In this document: piece by piece, positions 12,360-23,700 of the stretch
Layout of the letters: the number at the start of each line of letters is the position of its first letter
How positions within the stretch are numbered: position 1 is the first letter of the stretch
NCBI GenBank assembly: GCA_904066235.2
Contig: CAJFCV020000002.1
Span: forward strand, 11,222,001 to 11,286,000
Length of the DNA: 64,000 nucleotides
From: Bursaphelenchus xylophilus
Taxonomy: Eukaryota > Nematoda > Chromadorea > Rhabditida > Aphelenchoididae
Reading direction: 5' to 3'
Position numbers and translations under genes: made by a program
Notes under the pieces: model-generated
Database searches by the model: none
What the model was told of the DNA's origin: nothing
What the model saw: the letters and a program-made list of their open reading frames with translations, nothing else

Positions 12360-12736
12360 TTTGAGCTGAAATCAAATTAATATCAAATAGTAATGTGAAT
12401 AACAAAATAAACTAAAAAAACACGAATAAAATACGATGGAGACAAGTTTTTTGAGCGACAAAGTTTTGCAAAACGCGCGAAATCATTTTTCTTTCGGAAA
12501 AAGATTTCCCGCCAAGCGCTTTGTGCGAAATGTCACAAAATTATTGATTGGGACGAAGTGTCAAAAAATTATTGGAAAACTGAATTTGATTGTAAAATCT
12601 GTAGAAGTTGTGTGTAAATAGTCTAAAAAAAATTTTAATGCAAATTTCGACCATGGATTCCATCTTCTTCACGGTGAAAATTGGAAATTTTGACAGGTTT
12701 TTCAAAAATTGGAGGGTATCGGAATCCTCAGCGAAG
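12360..12736. other. Upstream spacer of SMC2, no gene seen
   Basis: Starts beside the SMC2 leader-acceptor (tttcag on the minus strand) and probably holds its promoter. The AT-rich sequence has short GC-richer patches (cgcgcgaaatca, cccgccaagcgc). No conserved ORF or RNA motif was recognised. Confidence 0.5.
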
Positions 12737-12876
12737 ATGGCTGAAATTCCCTAGAAACTTGAGCAATTTGACATCCACAAAGCCGCAGAAGGCTCTGCTC
12801 AAGTCGTTGATCTAGTCAATGTCTCTAAATCCGATGAAAGTGACGCTCTGAAAGCGGCCGAACAATCAGCTTCCTA
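12737..12876 (+). pseudogene. Short gene fragment with an internal stop
   Basis: ATG at 12737 is followed by codons for MAEIP, an in-frame TAG at codon 6, then about 41 open codons of coding-like composition (LEQFDIHKAAEG, SDESDALKAAEQ). The reading is cut by a family 1 MITE half-copy at 12877. I do not recognise the parent protein. It could be a relic of a duplicated gene or chance. Confidence 0.35.
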
Positions 12877-13025
12877 CAGTGAGGGGACCTGATCCAGTGG
12901 CAAGAAAACCTACCATTTTGCATTCAGGAGGTATCAAAAAATGTATCAAAATGGCTCACTCTCTAAGTGAAAAAAGTTTGTTTTGAAGTGCACACGATTT
13001 ACCTCACGAAAAGAGCGGGCAAAGT
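12877..13025. mobile_element. Hairpin MITE family 1, half-copy 4
   Basis: Only the left arm is present (ta-CAGTGAGGGGACC, then gcattcaggaggtatcaaaa). It ends in the agagcgggc motif typical of the loop region, so the right arm was lost. Confidence 0.75.
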
Positions 13026-13077
13026 CAGGTCTTGATGATGAAATTAAACTTTCTGAAGTTCGACACAATTCACTCGG

Positions 13078-13131
13078 CGTTGATGCGATTTTCGATGCGA
13101 CAGGGTGCTCATTATTTTCCCGACAGACAGT
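13078..13131. mobile_element. Family 2 MITE, right-half fragment
   Basis: gatgcgattttcgatgcgac followed by agggtgctcattattttccc and gacagacagta, matching the right end of the full copies at 14584 and 17386. Confidence 0.7.
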
Positions 13132-13424
13132 ATTTTGCCCTTTTCTCTCGTATTTTATAGATTACGATGACTAAAAGAACTGAACTGAACATGCACCTGC
13201 AATGCACATGACACTAAGCGTTTACATCGCAGCATTTGAAGGTAGTAAAGACACAAAAAAAGCTCTTGAACTTTCCCTCTTTTGTTCGTGCATTCAAGTG
13301 TAATATGTATGATAAAATTAGGGCAGAGGCGTTCTTTCAAGAAGTACAATTAATTTCTCGCAACGTTAGGCACTTTCATCTGCCTTTTGCTACATTTCCA
13401 GCTATTTTTAACTAAATTTTAACC

Positions 13425-16400
13425 ATGCTACGGCCAACTTTCAACATTCCCTGCAGCACCGATTCGATTCATTACTTCCACAACGAATTCAATTATATTG
13501 TTGGTGCATTTTCAATTTTCTTCAATTCATTGGTCATCTACTTTAGTCTAAAACAAACCATGGAGTTGAAGATGTACGCCAAGTTGATTGGACTCGACTC
13601 GTTCTTCAATATTTGTTTCACACTGACAAGAAGTATTGTGGGACAGGTGAGGAGCGTTTTTTTACAATACAGGAATTGAAAGTGATCATAGTAAGTGAAG
13701 GTGACATTCTTGTCGAACGAAAGATTTTGACGAAGCTTGAGATAAATGAAGATTGACATGAATTTTAAGACATTTGAAAAAATGAAGTTTGCGCTTTGCA
13801 GAAACGACCGAGATTTTTCGGCCGAAAGTTACAAAAAGTTGACGCTTCTTTCGACAGGGGAAGTACTCCAAGTGCGACGCTCAGATTTTGATGAAACTTG
13901 GCACAAATTAAGAATAATTTTTTCTCAGATATATGCGAGAATCATAGCTCGCGCTTTGCAGAAACAATCGAGATTTTTAGATCGAAAATCGGCGAAAATT
14001 TAGGACTTTTTGCCGAATTTTGCCACCAAAAGTATCATGCCTATTTCTACTGTAAAATATAATGTTTCTACAAAAAATCAAATTTTTCCGCACGAAACTG
14101 CCAAAATTATGGCCAAAAAGCGCTTTTCTCTCTGACCGCTCTCCACGTTTAACGTACTCTCTCGGCGGCAAAAATCGTTCGATATCTTGGCGGCGCCCGC
14201 AAAGCACGAGCTAAAACTTTTAGGAATTGATGTGTAATCCATACCCGACGTGTGTGCAAAATTTAAAGAAAATCTTGGAGTACTTCCCCTGTGAGTGCAA
14301 ATAGGGTCTTACAAAAAACGTGAAGGAAAGCGGAAGGCTATAACTTCCGGCGGAGGCGGCGCAGAGACTTCGTATTTGAAATATGTATTTTTAAAAGACA
14401 TAAGTTTTTGTCTACGAAATAACAAGCTTTTAAAGTGCAAACTGAGGTCGCTACGACCCTCTGAAGTAGAGGCATCTCTGCCCCGAAAACCAGGGGTTTC
14501 TCGGTTGAAAATGATCGAGAAATGTCGGACTTTTTCGGTTGAAAATCACCAGGAAATGTCGGATTTTTTGTAAGACCCTGTATATCTGTTTGACGGGAAA
14601 ATAGTGAGCGCTGTGTCGCATCGAAAATGGAGTCGTTGAAGTGAAAATCAATTTTATCGCAATGCAATTCATTTCCCCGGCGGCGATGCGATTTTTGATT
14701 TGATAGAGTGCTCATTATTTTCCCGACAGACTGATAATACTTCGTATAAGAGGGGTGTAAATTCAAATTTCTTTTAGGCCACGCGTTTCAGCCATACCGA
14801 CTTTTGTCTCTGGCAACTTGCAGAGCTCAAGACAGGATAAGAGGTGTCCTGAACGGCACAATAAAAAGAACTATTCGCATCTCGCGTAGTTTTGGCTTTA
14901 TTTGTGCCTTGTAGAGTTCAGAAGAAAGAAATTGCCATGGCCGAACAAAATTTGAATTTACCCAGAACCCCTCTTATATGGTGAAGTTCAAGTAGAGACA
15001 GACGAAAAAGAAAGATACGCAAATACAATACAGTTTTTTTCGACTTTCAATCATCCAAAATACAAACACCATTACAAAATTCAAGTACCCCAATCGCCTT
15101 TTAACTTGCATTTTCTCATCTTTCAGCGACCAATCACCACGCCCGATTACTTTTATTTCTTCACCGTGGGCAACGCTTTCATGTACAGCTCAAATGAAAT
15201 GCAGTTGTTCGGAGTGGTCCTCACCTACACTGTTGTTTATTTTCACGGCGGAATCCCGTGCATTCAGTTCTTTTACCGCTACAGAGCACTCCGCGACGGA
15301 GACGTCGCAGTGCGATACATTGGTGGGGCGTTCGCGAGTTTGTTGACCTTTGCGCTCACCAATGGCCTAACATGGATTTGGGTGGTGGAGCCGGAGCCTG
15401 AAGGGTTTTATGAAGCCATTTTTGGCGGAGTGGAAGGCTGCAATATGAGTCGTTTGCCGACTATTACGATTGTTTATAAGGTAAGCATAGGAAGGTGAAA
15501 CGAACTGCGAACTGTACAACGAATGAAAGCGGGAGAAAAAAATGTTTGTTATAAAGAGACTTTGTTGTATGGAGATTCGCTTTGGCCTCAACTTGGCTTT
15601 TGAGACATTATAAATTGTTTGTTTTGGAGAGTTTTTGTTATATTAGAGTTTGTTGTACTTGCTATACTAGTCCGTTCGTAAAGTCGCTGGAATGTTTTCG
15701 GCGACATGAACTCCGCGAAAGCGAAAGTTCACTTTGCACTGTGCATTTTTTGGCTTTTTGCACAGTGCAATAGGCTTTTTTGGGCTGTCGCCCGCACCCT
15801 GAGTTTTCTTGCACAGTGCACGTCGCCGAAATCATTCCAGCGACTTTACAAACGGACTAGTATTAGAATTTGTTGTACATAGCAAAGTGCAAGATAAGAA
15901 CCGCGCATTTTTCCGACTACAAGTCGTTTCAGAAAATGCGTAGATTTTTTGGCGTTTACACTTTCAGTTCAATTTATTTTCACTAATCACATGCAAAAAA
16001 TTATGAAATGGTTTCCATTGTCCGGTCAGGGCGAGATCGCTCCATCGGAGGGAATGATTTTTGCCAGCATCGTCGATCCGTTTCATCCTGCAGCGCCTAA
16101 ACGTTCGTGTAAACAGTGACGGACCTGGCCCAGCGGCAAAAAATTTACCATTTTGCATCCGGGAAGTATCAAAATGCGGCGAAATGCTTGCGCGCTTTTG
16201 GAATCGGAGTTTTTTTACTTGGAGAAGCATTTTACCACATTTTTGATACTCCCTGGATGCAAAATGGTACGTTTTTTGCCACTTGATCAGCTCCCCCACT
16301 GTATTAGGATATCGAAGTCATGCTGATCATTTCCGTTCTCAATAAAAATGAAACTGCACTTTGTCCAGCATTTTTTCGCTAATTTTTCTTCCTTCGAGCT

Positions 16401-16955
16401 TATTTTTCCACCTCAAAATCTCGTATTTCAGAACACAGCCTTCAACAAAGTGCACAACTTTTTCGGAAACGCCGGCTTGTGCATGATTTTTGCCCTTCTC
16501 CTCTGCTTTGTATTTATGTCCTGGAAAACGTACCGCGAGAACGTTGCAAAGATGACCTCGAAGACGAGGCGTTTCAACAAAAGCGTCAACCTTCTATTTT
16601 TGCTACAGGTACAGTGTGAAGTACATTTTTTTCCGGTACAATTTTTATAGTTCTTTTCAATTTTTTGGACTCAAAATTTCGAAAAGTTATAATTTCCCAA
16701 CTTCAGGCCGTGCCTCCATTTGTCTTCATGCTGGTGCCAAATCTTCTGTTCGCAATAAACATTTTGCCGGCCAGTCTGATGAGTTACACCACAATCGCAC
16801 TCGGCGTGGGCCCCGCGATCTCTCCGCTCTTCGACGCCTTAACCGTGCTCCTTGTGTTGCCCTCGTTTCGACGTCGATTGTGGCGAACGTTTTGCGGAAA
16901 ACAAGAGAATTCGTTGGAGGTCACGGCTACAGTCGCTAGATCTGTTACGAAATGA
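13425..16955 (+). CDS. Seven-transmembrane nematode chemoreceptor (serpentine receptor)
   Basis: Four exons, 13425-13646, 15127-15480, 16432-16608 and 16707-16955, all joined in phase 0, give 332 residues, the usual size for nematode chemosensory receptors. The hydrophobic segments fit seven helices: an N-terminal helix with FNSLVIYF, then IGLDSFFNICF, a GVVLTYTVVYF segment followed by a YRYRAL motif in the position of the DRY-like triplet, a helix before a Trp-rich extracellular loop, LCMIFALLLCFVFM, FVFMLVPNLLFAINI and a last helix ending in LLVLPSFRRRLW. The basic tail ends EVTATVARSVTK. I cannot choose between Str, Srd, Srh or related families by eye. Introns 1 and 2 are 1480 and 951 bp and consist largely of transposable elements. 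Expected in the plasma membrane or cilium of sensory neurons, which is known for the superfamily. Confidence 0.85.
13855..14291. mobile_element. Element family D with TIRs CAGGGGAAGTACTCCAAG / CTTGGAGTACTTCCCCTG
   Basis: 18 bp terminal inverted repeats bound a 437 bp non-coding unit containing gcgctttgcagaaacaatcg and, inverted, gcaaagcacgagct. Related sequence recurs at 19740-20255, 51640-52020, 57385-57760 and 60930-61108. There is no obvious TA target site. The sequence just before it (13790-13854) is a second partial copy of the same interior. Confidence 0.65.
14303..14580. mobile_element. Short element with GGGTCTTACAAAAAA termini
   Basis: Begins ta-GGGTCTTACAAAAAA and ends TTTTTTGTAAGACCCTG-ta. 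Its body (gaaggaaagcggaaggctat, tctacgaaataacaagcttt) matches the arms of the 2 kb element at 58563-60605, so the two belong to one family. This copy is a simple 278 bp deletion form. Confidence 0.8.
14584..14735. mobile_element. Family 2 MITE (GPCR intron 1)
   Basis: Starts ctgtttgacgggaaaatagt and ends cattattttcccgacagact. Palindromic interior with gatgcgatttt. It lies directly after the preceding element. Confidence 0.8.
15667..15860. mobile_element. Mariner-like MITE (GPCR intron 2)
   Basis: ta-CTAGTCCGTTCGTAAAG ... CTTTACAAACGGACTAG-ta. Strongly palindromic, with mirrored ttgcactgtgc and gcacagtgca motifs on either side of the centre. Confidence 0.85.
16114..16301. mobile_element. Hairpin MITE family 1, copy 5 (GPCR intron 2, internally deleted)
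   Basis: Starts CAGTGACGGACC and ends CCCCCACTG-ta. At 188 bp it is shorter than its relatives because part of each arm is missing. Confidence 0.8.
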
Positions 16956-17385
16956 GGCTTTTCAAATGAGGCTTGACGTGGAAAAGAGATGATGAATAAA
17001 AGTTTACCTCAAAGTAAATAAAAAAGTAATAGTACTGCACCTTCAAAGAAACTCCCGATTTAGGGGTTTTTGAAGGTGCTGGTTTCAAAAGTCATTTTGA
17101 ATTTTTTTCTTTATAGTACTATAAAGCACTATGTAGTACGAGGTGAAACTATGGATTTTACGTTAACTGTATTGTTTCTGATGCTTAGTACCTTAAAAAA
17201 GACGTTTGGAAGTATTGGTATTGTTTAGTACGGAATGATACTATATAGTACGAGGTGAAAAGACGTACTACGACAAATTCCACGGATTTTTTGCGCCGAC
17301 CGGGAATCATTTGAGCCAGAGAAACACCTGACCCCACTTTGAGCCAAGTTTTCCCCTCGGACCAAAACCTCAAGCGTTTGAAGAA
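16956..17385. other. Spacer with tagtactataaag-type repeats
   Basis: A possible poly(A) signal (aataaa) lies shortly after the receptor stop. Then come short repeats around tagtacgaggtgaaa (two copies about 100 bp apart) and the phrase gaaggtgctggtttcaaaag, which recurs in altered form near 34030, 62360 and 62490. No ORF is convincing. Confidence 0.45.
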
Positions 17386-17533
17386 AGTCTGTCGGGAAAA
17401 TAATGAGCACTCTGTCGTTGCGTCAATCGCGTCGCTGAAGTGAAAAGATTTTGCCGCGACATAATTTATTTCCTCGGCGGCGATGCGATTTTCGATGCGA
17501 CAGAGTGCTCATTATTTCCCCGACAGACTGATA
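17386..17533. mobile_element. Family 2 MITE, near-complete copy
   Basis: gtctgtcgggaaaataatga ... tcattatttccccgacagac, with mirrored gagcactctgtcg / cgacagagtgctc next to the ends. This is the clearest member of the family in the window. Confidence 0.85.
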
Positions 17534-17535
17534 TC

Positions 17536-17826
17536 AGGGTGTTCCACAAGTCCTTAATATTTCGTACTACTGGAACCGTCATCTCCCTCTAATTTTTCAA
17601 TGTCGATTCTGAGATCAACAAGCTAAATTTTTTTTAATGTCTAGTACAATATCGGGTCAGCGTAGATACCAGATTGACTTTCTGTCGCCTCGCTATATAC
17701 GGTTTAGAAGCGCACTTCATCAGCTACAAAACTGTGTTTCCACCCTACCCCATAAAGCACTTGAAAGCTCACAAGGATTCATACAAGTTGACGACCCAAA
17801 AATACACAAGACTTATGGGACACCCT
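17536..17826. mobile_element. MITE with AGGGTGTTCCACAAGTC / GACTTATGGGACACCCT termini
   Basis: Imperfect ~17 bp terminal inverted repeats of the widespread mariner-like AGGGTGTCCCA type bound 291 bp. The interior does not match the other families here. It abuts the family 2 MITE on its left and ends just before the 3' end of the pepsin-like gene. The flanking dinucleotides do not prove a TA duplication. Confidence 0.6.
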
Positions 17827-17871
17827 AAAAATAAACTGTTCTTTCACTGCTTTGCTTCAATTTATTTCAAT

Positions 17872-20459
17872 TTAGTTCAGTGTGTACTTGGGCTTTCTCA
17901 CATCGGCAATGCCCAGATATCCGCGGTAGTCAAACACCACGCAACGTTGGTTCAAAAACGGCCTTCCGAGAACGAACTCGTTGGCCTTTCCTGAACTTCT
18001 CACATTGACTTCGCAATGATCATTCCGCTTGTCCACCAAGATCTGATTCTGCGGAACGGTGAAGGCGCTGAAAGTGCGGCCGCCGACATGGAAAGTGGTT
18101 GACAAAAAGATCTCTTTTCCTCTTCTGCAGGAGACAGTGTACTTGTCCGTGGCTTGTTCGTAGGTCAGACGTCCTTTCACCCAGTCCCAGGCGGCTTCAG
18201 GAACGTAAAGATATGGGGAGTCGGTGTTGATTGTGGCCTGAAAAAATGTATAGCTTTCGAGATTAAATTTTTTTCGAAAGTTCAGAGCCTGTGTCTAAAA
18301 GTTGACCGTATCTTTCTTACCGTATATCCACGAAGGTATTCTTTGCCTCCGAAATACGCGGCCTTCAACGCGATCTTCCAGCTATCATCGGACACGACAG
18401 CAAAAGTTTTGTCTTTGCCGAAGTCGCAATAAGTCTCATCGATCCGTCCGATAGTCGCGTATCCATTCCCAGCCGCATCAGGAATGGAGAGCGTAGCCAA
18501 AGGCGACGCAATCACTCCGTTCTCGGCCAACTGCTCGAGTGGCGCTTTGAATTGGTCGGGTGCTCTCCGACCAAGCCCAAAAGCCCCGTCAAACTTTTGA
18601 TCAGCGAATTTCTCGGGGAAGCTGGAGCCATGTCCGATGATGATGTTTCTGGCGGAGAGGCTGGTTGCGTGGCTGGCGCCGAAATGAACGGTTTCGTAGG
18701 CGGAGGTCAGGTTTGTCGGGGTTCCGGAGATGATTTCGGTTAGACGAGCGGAACCTGAAGAAATATTGTAATTAGAATTTGTCCGCAGGGCACAATGACT
18801 TTTCGGGTCATCGACATTTTGGTCGTTGTATGCATAGAGGAGGCTAGAAGATGACTTATTAATAGAAATTCTAATCCAAAAGTTGAGCAGGTCCTAGGGT
18901 ATTCCTGATTCACTTATTTTGAATTATTTTACATGTACTCACATTACTAATTTCTAGATAAAAGTTACGCCTCTTAAAAAAATATCATATTGTAAATCTT
19001 CGCCAAGTCTCCGCCGAGCATTCAACTGCCTTTCCAGGCCTCGTAATCACCTCCTACCAGTCTGTAGGGAACATAATGAGCACCTTGTGGCTGCGGTCGC
19101 TGAAGTGAAAAGAAATTTGATTCAGCCGCAACACCATTTTCGGTGATGCGATTTTTAATGCGACGGAGTGCTCACTATTTTCCCGACACGCTGATACAAC
19201 CTTTTCTTGGAGCATCATCTTTCCTACGCCTGGTATGACTTATGTGTGAACCCAACAGCATCAACCTCCTCAAGAATACATAAAATTTCCAACTCTACCG
19301 AAAACGTTTGAGGTTGATGTTCTCATAACTTACGAGCAGTATGTGACTGCGATTCCTCGGGGTTGTACACATTCTTCTTGTCGCACAACCCAACGTCATC
19401 GTCATTGTTGGCCTTCGAGCAGCAGTGGAATTTGCACGACGCATAGCACAGTGCGTCACCTCCTAAAAGTTCAGTGTTTTATCCAAAGGATTACCTACCG
19501 ATAGTGCACTCCGAATTACAAGGGCATTTGGTGTCGGGAACCCACAAAGAGCTGGACTCGGTCGAGAAGGCTAGGCTAAAGTCTTGAGCGGGCGTTCCGA
19601 TGGAGATGGAGCCTGAAAGGGGTATTGGTCAATGTAGTGCAGTAAGATCTCTAACTTCAATTGCGATTTCAACCCATTGCTGTAAGATAGCATGCCCTTT
19701 TGAAAATAGATTCGTTCGGAAATCTGGTGTAAGCCTTACAAGAGAAATAGCCCATGTTCGACGCTCAGATTTTGATGAAAATTGAGGCAGAAATAGACTA
19801 GAGGTGGCAATCGGGCCGTCCCGTGGCTTTTTCAGATCTGCTCAGGCCCGGTCCGGCCCAATCACCGGGCAAGACCCGATTGTCACCTCTATTCTAGACC
19901 AATATGTTCTCCCAAGTCTCCATGCTCGCGCTTTGCAGGAACAACCGAGATTTTTAGGCCGGAAGATCGTAAAAAAGATAGCCTTTTGCAAAATTCTGCG
20001 TCTAGTGCTTGCATATTTCTATCGTACAGGTTAAGGATGCTACAAAAATATCATTTTTTATGCGGAACTGGCAAAGGTACGACCAAATAGTGGTCTTCTC
20101 TATACCGCACTCCGATTTTCTCGTACTCTCTCGTCGAAAAGATCGTTGAATATCTCGGCTCTCCTTGCAAATCGCGAGCTGATAACTTCAGGAATTGATA
20201 TCTAGTCTTTGCCCAATGTGTGTGCAAGATTTGAAGAAAATCTGAACATTGCGCATTGAGCTATTCGACATACACCAAGCCCACAAAACCTGGGCCAAAT
20301 CCGACGCTATTTTTTAGCATTTTATTTTTTCAACCTACCAACCAACGCATCTCCGATTCTCTCCAACGTCAATTGATTATCGACCCCATAGATGCTCCCA
20401 TCGTACTTCGCTCCGTACACAATGCCCAAGAGCAGGAGAAGAACAAGTTTGGCACTCAT
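17872..20459 (-). CDS. Secreted pepsin-fold (A1) protein lacking both catalytic aspartates
   Basis: Five exons in coding order: 20459-20339, 19612-19499, 19462-19334, 18754-18321, 18237-17872. Phases agree and give 387 residues, typical for the pepsin family. It begins with a short signal peptide ([16 protein letters not shown]). The first active-site position, normally DTGS, reads [11 protein letters not shown]. The second, normally DTGT, reads [11 protein letters not shown]. The remaining fold markers are present: SIGTPAQDF near the N terminus, GAFGLGR, and a C-terminal [18 protein letters not shown] with GYLGIADV. A Cys-rich insert ([17 protein letters not shown]) follows strand 2. It should therefore bind rather than cut peptides, which is inference. 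It is paired head to head with a paralogue. Confidence 0.87.
19057..19197. mobile_element. Family 2 MITE (intron 3 of the minus-strand pepsin-like gene)
   Basis: cagtctgtagggaacataat ... ctcactattttcccgacacg. Diverged ends, with the family gatgcgatttttaatgcgac core present. Confidence 0.75.
19740..20255. repeat. Element family D copy, with a small hAT-like element inside
   Basis: Shares gacgctcagattttgatg, gcgctttgcaggaacaa, aggaattgata and tgtgtgcaag with the 13855 copy. Most of the intron of the minus-strand pepsin-like gene is this element. Its terminal repeats are degraded. Confidence 0.6.
19799..19891. mobile_element. Short hAT-like palindromic element
   Basis: TAGAGGTGGCAATCGGGCC ... 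gggcaagacccgattgtcacctcta. Same ends as the 76 bp element at 38900. The flanking octamers (aaatagac / ttctagac) match only in part, so the target duplication is decayed or absent. Confidence 0.65.
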
Positions 20460-20761
20460 TTTCTGGTCTCAAGATTCACAAATTCCGTAAAATTTGTTGC
20501 CTTTTATACTGGTCACAAATGCTTGAGTTAATCTTTTTATCAACGATCGCCTCCTACGGGGCTATCCCTCGACAAAAAAAGTGATAACCCTCTTGTGAAG
20601 CGGCCCAACCCCCTTCATGGAACATTAGTGTACCATTTTTAATTAAGTACGATTTAATCGAGAAACAGTCATCGGATTAGGTCCTCCTACGACGATTTTT
20701 AAGAGCCTTATCAGCGAGTATTTAAGCCCGTCGAAAAGTTTGAGTTTTGTTATAAAACACA
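20460..20761. promoter_or_regulatory. Shared divergent promoter region of the pepsin-like pair
   Basis: About 300 bp separate the two start codons. On the plus side tataaaac lies about 10 bp before the ATG at 20762. On the minus side tataaaagg lies about 40 bp before the ATG at 20459. The latter position fits a TATA box with a short leader. A single intergenic region probably drives both paralogues; co-regulation is inferred. Confidence 0.5.
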
Positions 20762-23700
20762 ATGACGAGCAAAACATTGTTTGCCTGTGTGTGTACGGTA
20801 TTTGTGGCGGCGCTGGGAGTGCCGGAGGCAAGTGCAATTCGTCTGGAATATGTTGTGGAGGATGGGACTTATGTTGGTAAGTCGATATTCCAGAGAGAGG
20901 AGGCAAAATTTGATGTGGTCTTGAATGTGACAAGGGTTAAAAATTGAAAAAAAACCTCGCAACTCAAGATTTAACGGACTTTCGCGCTTGCCAACGCAGC
21001 CAGCGACGCCTGGGCGGTGTCATCAGGCGGAATGTTGGGATTACCTTACTACAGTGACGAACCTGATCCAGTCGCAAAAATATACCATTTTGCATCCGGG
21101 AAGTATCAAAAAATGTGGCAAAATACCTCCCTCTTCAATTGAAAAACCTCCGTTTTGAAGCCCTTTCCTTTACAAAAGGCTCGCCTTTGAAATCGGAGGT
21201 TTTTTGCTTGGAGAGGGAGGTATTTTGCTACATTTTTTGGTGCTTCCCGGATGCAAAATAGTACCTCCCAGCGCCTAAACCAAGGCTCCGTGGAGCCCCA
21301 CCAAGATTATCCTGGGATTCCAAATCGCCAAGGCGTCGCTGCCGGGTCGCAAAACGTCTCTTTACGGCTATCAGTCTATCGGGAAAATAATGTGGATTGT
21401 GGATTCTCCGCGCCTTGAAATCGCCGATCATCGCTTTAAGACAGCTTGCTGCAGCAGGAGATTAGCCTCGCGACTGTTAAATTTCTATCTTGCAAGACAT
21501 TTTACTGCGTCAAATCCACATTACTTTCCCGACAAACCGTTACTACATTTTTTGGCTAGAAAAATCATTTCTCTGCCCTTCAGGAACCATCGCTGTCGGA
21601 ACCCCTCCTCAAAGCGCCAACGTCGCCTTCGACACAAACGCCGGCCTCCTTTGGGTCCCGCATGCCGACTGTAAATGCGCCGACGAATGTTATAACGGTA
21701 AGTGAGCCCATCATTCAAGGGAACTCCAACAAATTTCAGTTCCCGAACTCGTCTGCTACGACATCTGCAAGAGCCATTGTTGCGGGGGTGAGGATATCGA
21801 TCCGGGCAACATAACAGAAACTTCGTTTGCGCTTTGCACCCGAAAGAATGTCTTCAATTCCGACGCCTCCAAGACTTATATTGACCGTAAGTTCGAGCAA
21901 AAATTGCCATACTAGTCCGTTCGCAAAGTCGCTGGAGTGATTTCGGAGATGTACACTGTGGAGAAAAGGCACAGTGTACAGCTCCCGTCACCGGCTTGAA
22001 ACTTTTTGAACCATCGTTTCACTGTGCGGAGATTCACAGCATCTTGGCTGAACATAAAAAAAAAGATCTTTCGTGCGGCTTCTGTCGGTTTTTGTACCCT
22101 GTTTTTGCCCGTACAAGATGGCGGTACGGATTGATTTTTTCCCATAATTTTGGATTAAGGCTAAATTACTGTAATTTCATCGAGATATGACAAGTCTTAC
22201 CTTAAACGAAAGCTTCTGTTCCCAGCTACAAAATGATTGCAATATTTCGAAATTTTGTTGTTGTTTACGTTTTTTATGGACTTTGGAATTTGACCATCTC
22301 GAAGAGGGACATTATTTATGGGACAACATAATATTTCCGAAAAAAATAATCTAAATTTGTGCCAAGTTTTATCAAAATCTGAGTGTCTCATTCTGACCAC
22401 TCCCCTGTCAATCTACACTTCGTTTTCCCTCCTCGTAACGATCTTATCCTCCTCTTCAGGAAAATCGTGCGTCATCGCCAACGTTCTCAACCAAACCACC
22501 ATCTTCAACGCCGCCCTGGACACGCTTCAACTGGGTGCCGCTCACAAGAATGCCCCCAGAATCAACGCCTTTTCCTTTGGGCACTCCTCCTCGCTGCCGA
22601 CCGAGTACACGGACCTGAAATACGACGGGGTGTTCGGGCTAGCGCGCAACGCACCACGAGGACTTACGACACCGATTAAGCAGTTGACCAACCGCAGAGC
22701 CATCCGCAACCCACTGGTCACGTTGGCCTTTGGCCAGCCCGAAAGTCCGCTGCATCTGTATGATGCTGAGCTGACGATTGGGGAGATTGATACGAAACGG
22801 TGTAATATTGACGCCAAAAACTTTTTCCCAACGGTGTCCAAGGACCTGTGGAACGGCAGAGTTTTGAGAACGTCCTTGAATAACTCGAATCATGCCGATT
22901 ATTTGGTAAGTGAAAAAAATGACGTTATCGGTCTGTCGGGAAAATAATGAGCACAATGTCGCTGCCACGATCGCTGAAGCAAAAAGAAATTTGATTTTTT
23001 CTTGACACAGCTCATTTTCTCGGCAAGTTTCGATTGCGTCTGAGTACTCATTATTTTCCCGACAGCTGAGAAGAATGTGTTTTTTTTGATTTGACGAGTG
23101 ATACTAGTCCTTCCGGAAAGTCGCCGGACTGTATTTTGGAGTTTGCACTGTCTCAAAAATGAAATTTTCGTGTGGTTTTCCGACCGAAAAATATTTTTTT
23201 CGTAATTATTTTATTTCTTTTGTCAACTTTGACACTTCGCTTGGACGAAATTCACAAGTGGGCGGGAGACATTTTTGCTCTATTTTGGGTTGCCGTGCGC
23301 AGTGCGTGTCGCCGATTTCAGCAAGTCGACTTTCCGGAAACGCTGCAGTGACGGACCTGATCCAGTGGCAAAAAAACGTACCATTTTTTATCCGGGAAGT
23401 ATCAAAAAATGTGGCAAAATGCTTCCCTCTCCAAGCGAAAAAACTCCGTTTTGCAGCCCTTTCTATTACAGAAAGAGCGGACGCTTTTTGAAATTGGAGT
23501 CTTTTCATTTGGAGATGGAGGTATTTTGCAACATTTTTTGATACTTCCCGGATGCAAAATGATACATTTTTGCCACTGGATCAGGTCCGCCACTGTATCA
23601 CATAAAAATTTTCCTTGCTTGGCGATCGTTCTACAGAGGGCTGACCGAAACAAGACAAGTCGACTTTTACGCCCTGAGCTCTTCCTTTTTGAGTTACGAT

